This document shows, piece after piece, positions 61,969-64,000 of a stretch of 64,000 bases of DNA (the first letter of the stretch is position 1; every line of letters begins with the position of its first letter). The notes under the pieces were generated by a model. That model had not been told where the DNA came from and did not search any database. It worked only from the letters and a program-made list of their open reading frames with translations. A program made the position numbers and the translations under genes. Source of the DNA: Alistipes sp. CAG:268 (GTDB taxonomy: Bacteria; Bacteroidota; Bacteroidia; Bacteroidales; Rikenellaceae); the NCBI GenBank assembly GCA_000434235.1, contig FR891966.1, positions 1 to 64,000 of the forward strand, in the 5' to 3' direction.

Positions 61969-63373
61969 ATGAAGAAAATCCTGCTTTCGGCGGTGCTCGC
62001 TTCGGCAGCACTCGCCGTGTCGGCCCAGGAGCTGACGGAAAACGACCTGAACGAGATCCGCCGTTCGTTTGTCAGGGACCCGCAGACCATCGCGCTGCAG
62101 AACATCCTCACCAACGAGGCGAACCTCAAGAAGCTGGCCCTGAACCGCGCACTGCAGGGCCGTACGGACCACTATTTCAAATACCGCGTAGCGGTGAAGG
62201 GCATCACCGACCAGAAACAGTCGGGGCGTTGCTGGATGTTCACCTCGATGAATGTGCTGCGACCCGCGGTGATCGAACGTCTCGGTGTGGCCGATTTCGA
62301 CTTCTCGCACAACTTCTGCTATTTCTGGGACCTCTTCGAGAAGAGCAACCTTTTTCTGGAGAATGTCCTTGCGACGGCCGACCGGCCGATGACCGACCGC
62401 GACGTGGAGTTCTTCTTCAAGTCGCCTGTGGATGACGGCGGTGTGTGGAACCTCTTCTACAACGTGGCCGGGAAGTACGGCGTGGTTCCCCGCGAGGTCA
62501 TGCCCGAGACGGCCCATTCGAACAACACGTCGCAGATGCGCACGGTGCTCAAGGAACTGTTGCGCCGCGGCGGCTGCGAGCTGCGTGATTTGGCGGCCCG
62601 GGGAGTCGGAGCCGACCGGCTGGCCGAGGCCAAGCGCGGGATTCTGAAGGAGGTCTACCGCGTGCTGGCGCTCTGCCTCGGCGAACCGCCGACGGAGTTC
62701 GAGTGGCGTTATGAGACCACCTCGGGCGAGGTCCGTACGCTGCGTACCACGCCGCTCGAGTTCTACCGCAGCTGCATCCCGGACGATTACGATCCCCGCT
62801 CCTATGTGATGATCATGAACGACCCGACGCGCGAGTACTACAAGGTCTACGAGATCAGCAACTACCGCAATACGGTCGAGGGTATCAACTGGGTCTATCT
62901 CAACCTGCCGAACGACGTGATCAAACGGGCGGCCATCGCCTCGATCAAGGCCGGTGAGGCGATGTATGCTTCGTGCGACGTCAAGCAGTATGATTCGGCT
63001 TCGGGGGTCTGCGATCCCGGGATGTTCGACTACGCTTCGCTCTTCGGCGTACGCCTCGACATGGACAAGAAGGCCCGGATTCTGACGCGGCAGAGCGGTT
63101 CGGCACGTGCCATGGCCCTCAGCGCCCGGTTCGGCACATGCCATGGCCCTCATCGCCGTAGATACCGACGAGAACGACGTACCGCTCAAGTGGCAGTTCG
63201 AGAACAGTTGGGGCCCCGATGCTGGCCACAAGGGATACATGACCTTCACCGATGCGTGGTTCGACGAGTACATGTTCCGGATCGTGATCAACCGCCGCTA
63301 TTTGGACGAGCGTTCCCGGAAGGCAGCCGACAGCCGTCCGGAACAGCTTCCGGCCTGGGATTACATGTTCTGA
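61969..63373 (+). pseudogene. pepC: Secreted aminopeptidase C (C1B papain-like), frameshifted
   Basis: The protein has a signal peptide (LLSAVLASAALAVSAQ), the catalytic Cys88 in QSGRCWMFTSMNVLRP, the His in GSAHAMALIAVD and the Asn in FENSWGPDAGHKGYMTFT, all of the bleomycin-hydrolase family. A 31-base tandem duplication at the His codon shifts the frame: copy 1 codes Arg (CGT) in place of His (CAT) and runs on out of frame, while copy 2 starts the correct C-terminal frame. The span of 1405 bases minus 31 gives 1374, exactly 458 codons. As written, the product loses catalytic His and Asn. Either a null allele or an assembly join of strain variants. Confidence 0.88.
63096..63157 (+). repeat. 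31-bp imperfect tandem duplication in pepC
   Basis: Copy 1 (63096-63126) and copy 2 (63127-63157), both beginning CGGTTCGGCAC, are directly adjacent and differ at two positions, one of which changes the catalytic His codon. Confidence 0.92.
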
Positions 63374-63393
63374 TTCCGATTTTGACATCCGAA

Positions 63394-63427
63394 GCGGGCC
63401 GGCAGGAAGTGCCGGTCCGCTTTTGTT
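63394..63427 (+). terminator. Terminator of pepC
   Basis: GCGGGCCGGCA (63394-63404) pairs with TGCCGGTCCGC (63410-63420) with one G.U pair and a 5-base loop, followed by TTTTGTTT. The 200 bases from here to 63634 contain nothing recognisable. Confidence 0.85.
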
Positions 63428-63633
63428 TGGATGCCGGTCGGGCAGGGTGGGGTGGATTCGCTGCCGTTTTGCGATCCGTATCTCCTCCAGAACGACGCGA
63501 TATTGACTTATTGCCAGTTGCCCGGTCAGAGGTTGTTGGTCGGACCGTTCAGGACCGACCGGGGGATGCCGTATGTCTGGAACTCCATGCGGCGGCGTGC
63601 TGTGCGGCCTGTCGTCTCCGCCCAAGACGGAAA

Positions 63634-63662
63634 GAGGGCAGACCGTCGTCGGGTCTGCCCTC
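63634..63662 (-). terminator. Terminator of the lipocalin-like gene
   Basis: A perfect 11-bp stem, GAGGGCAGACC (63634-63644) with GGTCTGCCCTC (63652-63662), lies 24 bases after the stop at 63686. On the minus strand TTTCC follows, so the T tract is weak. Confidence 0.65.
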
Positions 63663-63685
63663 TTCGTTGTTCCGCTCCTCCGCGA

Positions 63686-64000
63686 TTAGAGGAAGCGTCC
63701 GAAGTCGGCCGGAGTTGCCTCGGACCGGACTACCGGAGCATTCCGAACCTCGTCCGGAATGGTGGTCTTCGTGTAGACGCTCACCTCGGCGGTCGAGGTT
63801 TCGCTGGTGGTCGTCAGTTTGTCGCCGTTCACCTCGTAGGTGTAGTTCGACCCCCAGTTTACACCGTCGTTGTAACGGCCCGTGAGCAGGTTCTCCGTTG
63901 CGCTGTAGTTACCGGTGAAGCAGACGAATGCCGACGTCTGGTACTTCTGGAAGAGGTTGAACGTTCCGTCCGATTTCAGCTCCATGTAGATATCGAAATC
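63686..64000 (-). CDS. Lipocalin-like protein, 5' end missing
   Basis: The frame is open to the window edge: residues DFDIYMELKSDGTF continue upstream of the first internal ATG. The visible 104 residues have beta strands with MELKSDGTFNLFQK, ENLLTGRYNDGVNWGSNYTYEVNGDKLTTT and SVYTKTTIPDEVRNA, the pattern of small lipocalin-like (DUF-type) secreted proteins common in Bacteroidetes. The signal sequence would lie outside the window. It converges on pepC. Confidence 0.75.
   Translation of the reverse strand, partial: DFDIYMELKSDGTFNLFQKYQTSAFVCFTGNYSATENLLTGRYNDGVNWGSNYTYEVNGDKLTTTSETSTAEVSVYTKTTIPDEVRNAPVVRSEATPADFGRFL

Noticed and set aside
63428-63633. Continuation of the first pepC frame to about 63885
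   Set aside because: After the duplication this frame is Arg/Cys/Ser-rich without papain-family motifs; the true C-terminus is in the other frame ending at 63373.

Overview
The window looks like the chromosome of a gut Bacteroidales bacterium, most likely Alistipes or a close Rikenellaceae relative. This is inferred from protein character, the high G+C of the core genes, SusC/SusD proteins, and many promoters of the Bacteroidetes TAnnTTTG (-7) type. No 16S gene is present, so the genus is not proven.

Region 1 (1-9953) is the 3' half of the S10/spc/alpha ribosomal-protein cluster, running from rplE (partial) through secY, map, infA, rpmJ and rpoA to rplQ, where it ends at a terminator. The cluster is interrupted by about 770 non-coding bases between rpsN and rpsH that carry a hairpin and a new promoter. 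Region 2 (9977-22535) is core metabolism and envelope: a DUF6624 protein, a PepSY-like protein, tpiA, lysS, a PAP2 phosphatase, an MBOAT/SGNH acyl-transfer pair, a membrane zinc peptidase, an SDR oxidoreductase, a LolC/E-type permease, menG, a small lipoprotein and a SPOR-like protein.

Region 3 (22540-44129) is the outstanding part: a polysaccharide utilisation locus (PUL). It holds GH43, GH116, GH172 (DUF2961), a LacI-family regulator, SusC, SusD, GH97, an L-fucose/D-arabinose isomerase, a DUF6786-like lipoprotein, a FucP-type permease, an AraB-type ribulokinase and a DUF4185 (GH183) lipoprotein fused to InlB-type repeats. GH183 (endo-D-arabinanase), GH172 (exo-alpha-D-arabinofuranosidase) and GH116 (which includes exo-beta-D-arabinofuranosidases) are the families known to dismantle D-arabinan of mycobacterial arabinogalactan and lipoarabinomannan. 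FucI also isomerises D-arabinose, FucP also carries D-arabinose, and AraB accepts D-ribulose. The locus lacks fucose kinase/aldolase and araA/araD. I therefore infer a self-contained D-arabinan to D-ribulose-5-phosphate pathway controlled by LacI, with four related operator-like sites upstream of GH43, GH172, lacI and susC.

Region 4 (44171-59934) is transport: a frameshifted small His-rich membrane protein, a TonB receptor, an AraC regulator divergent from a tripartite RND efflux operon whose outer-membrane gene is frameshifted, then a LytTR response regulator/LytS-type kinase pair and a MacAB-TolC-like operon. Region 5 (59935-64000) has an ECF-like sigma factor with a membrane partner, tRNA-Ser(GGA), a frameshifted secreted aminopeptidase C and the end of a lipocalin-like gene.

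Two frameshifted genes (the outer-membrane factor and pepC) are each broken by an imperfect tandem duplication (26 and 31 bp), and removing one copy restores the frame exactly. A third, in-frame 39-bp duplication lies in a lipoprotein gene. These are either real slippage events or joins between strain variants in the assembly. No CRISPR array, rRNA, insertion sequence or prophage was seen.
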